Source of the DNA: JAKJBL01 sp964461335
GTDB lineage: Bacteria; Bacillota; Clostridia; Christensenellales; CAG-138
Length of the DNA stretch: 5,462 nt
Assembly (NCBI GenBank): GCA_964461335.1
Contig: CAYWTY010000083.1
Location: forward strand, 1 to 5,462
Reading direction: 5' to 3'
The notes under the pieces are model-generated. The model searched no databases. It was given only the letters and a program-made list of their open reading frames with translations, and had not been told where the DNA came from. Numbering within the stretch: position 1 is the first letter of the stretch; each line of letters opens with the position of its first letter. Position numbers and translations under genes: made by a program. Below are positions 5,414 to 5,462 of this stretch, piece by piece.

Positions 5414-5462
5414 TTATGGCTTCAGCCAGTTGAGGCCGCGAAGCGGACGAAACAATAAACCA
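5414..5462 (+). repeat. Right copy of the 49-bp perfect inverted repeat
   Basis: This is the exact reverse complement of positions 4-52 and runs to the last base of the window. Read outward it has the same start (TTATGG) and the same two hairpins. Since both copies point outward, the two ends of this window enter the same end of a repeated element from different flanking sequence. No coding potential is seen. Confidence 0.85.

Noticed and set aside
5414..5462. Hammerhead-ribozyme-like arrangement in the repeat: two hairpins, GA before and CGAAAC after the second stem
   Set aside because: The required CUGANGA core would read CAGTTGA, changing two essential positions, and the flanks needed for the third stem are not shared between the two copies. 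The resemblance is probably fortuitous.
1..5462. Linear plasmid, phage or transposon unit bounded by terminal inverted repeats
   Set aside because: All genes are metabolic or housekeeping types, with no replication, packaging, transposition or mobilisation gene. Breaks at a repeated element explain the ends more simply.

Overview
The window looks like chromosomal DNA from a low-to-moderate GC member of the Bacillota, most likely an anaerobic Clostridia-type organism. This rests on strong AGGAGG-type ribosome binding sites, AT-rich sigma-A-like promoters, a TtcA-like PP-loop ATPase of the kind I associate with Clostridia, a short malic enzyme, and a thioredoxin-reductase-like flavoprotein lacking the usual NADPH motifs. 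No species can be named from the sequence alone. All five protein genes are intact, and no transposase, phage, plasmid-replication or defence gene is present.

Layout from left to right. Positions 4-52 are one copy of a 49-bp repeat. Next comes a strong intrinsic terminator (about 49-80) that ends a leftward AIM24/TIGR00266-family gene (114-788). A divergent intergenic region (789-1009) holds a near-consensus leftward promoter and a candidate rightward promoter flanked by TTAAGG/CCTTAA half-sites. Rightward follow a TtcA-like tRNA thiolation ATPase (1010-1834) and cysteine synthase cysK (1885-2817), probably one operon. A 301-bp non-coding stretch (2818-3118) contains nested inverted repeats that could fold into a branched RNA, then a TATAAT box and a 12-bp palindrome in front of a thioredoxin-reductase-like gene (3119-3994). 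That gene converges on a leftward malic enzyme gene (4013-5188) with only 18 bp between the stop codons. The last 225 bp before the right-hand repeat hold the malic enzyme leader and several palindromes, including a perfect 20-bp one at 5388-5407. The second repeat copy (5414-5462) is the exact inverted copy of the first.

How the genes fit together (inference). Cysteine synthase makes cysteine, the usual source of sulfur for tRNA thiolation by TtcA-type enzymes. The thioredoxin-reductase-like protein belongs to dithiol redox control. Malic enzyme yields pyruvate and NAD(P)H. The middle of the window is therefore a small sulfur and redox neighbourhood. The AIM24-family gene is transcribed separately and has no evident link.

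The points most worth a second look are the perfect inverted repeats at both window ends, each 5-6 nt from a strong stem-loop or palindrome; the loss of NADPH-binding motifs in the reductase, which suggests a ferredoxin-linked enzyme; and the structured intergenic region between cysK and that reductase. I found no convincing new multi-gene system.
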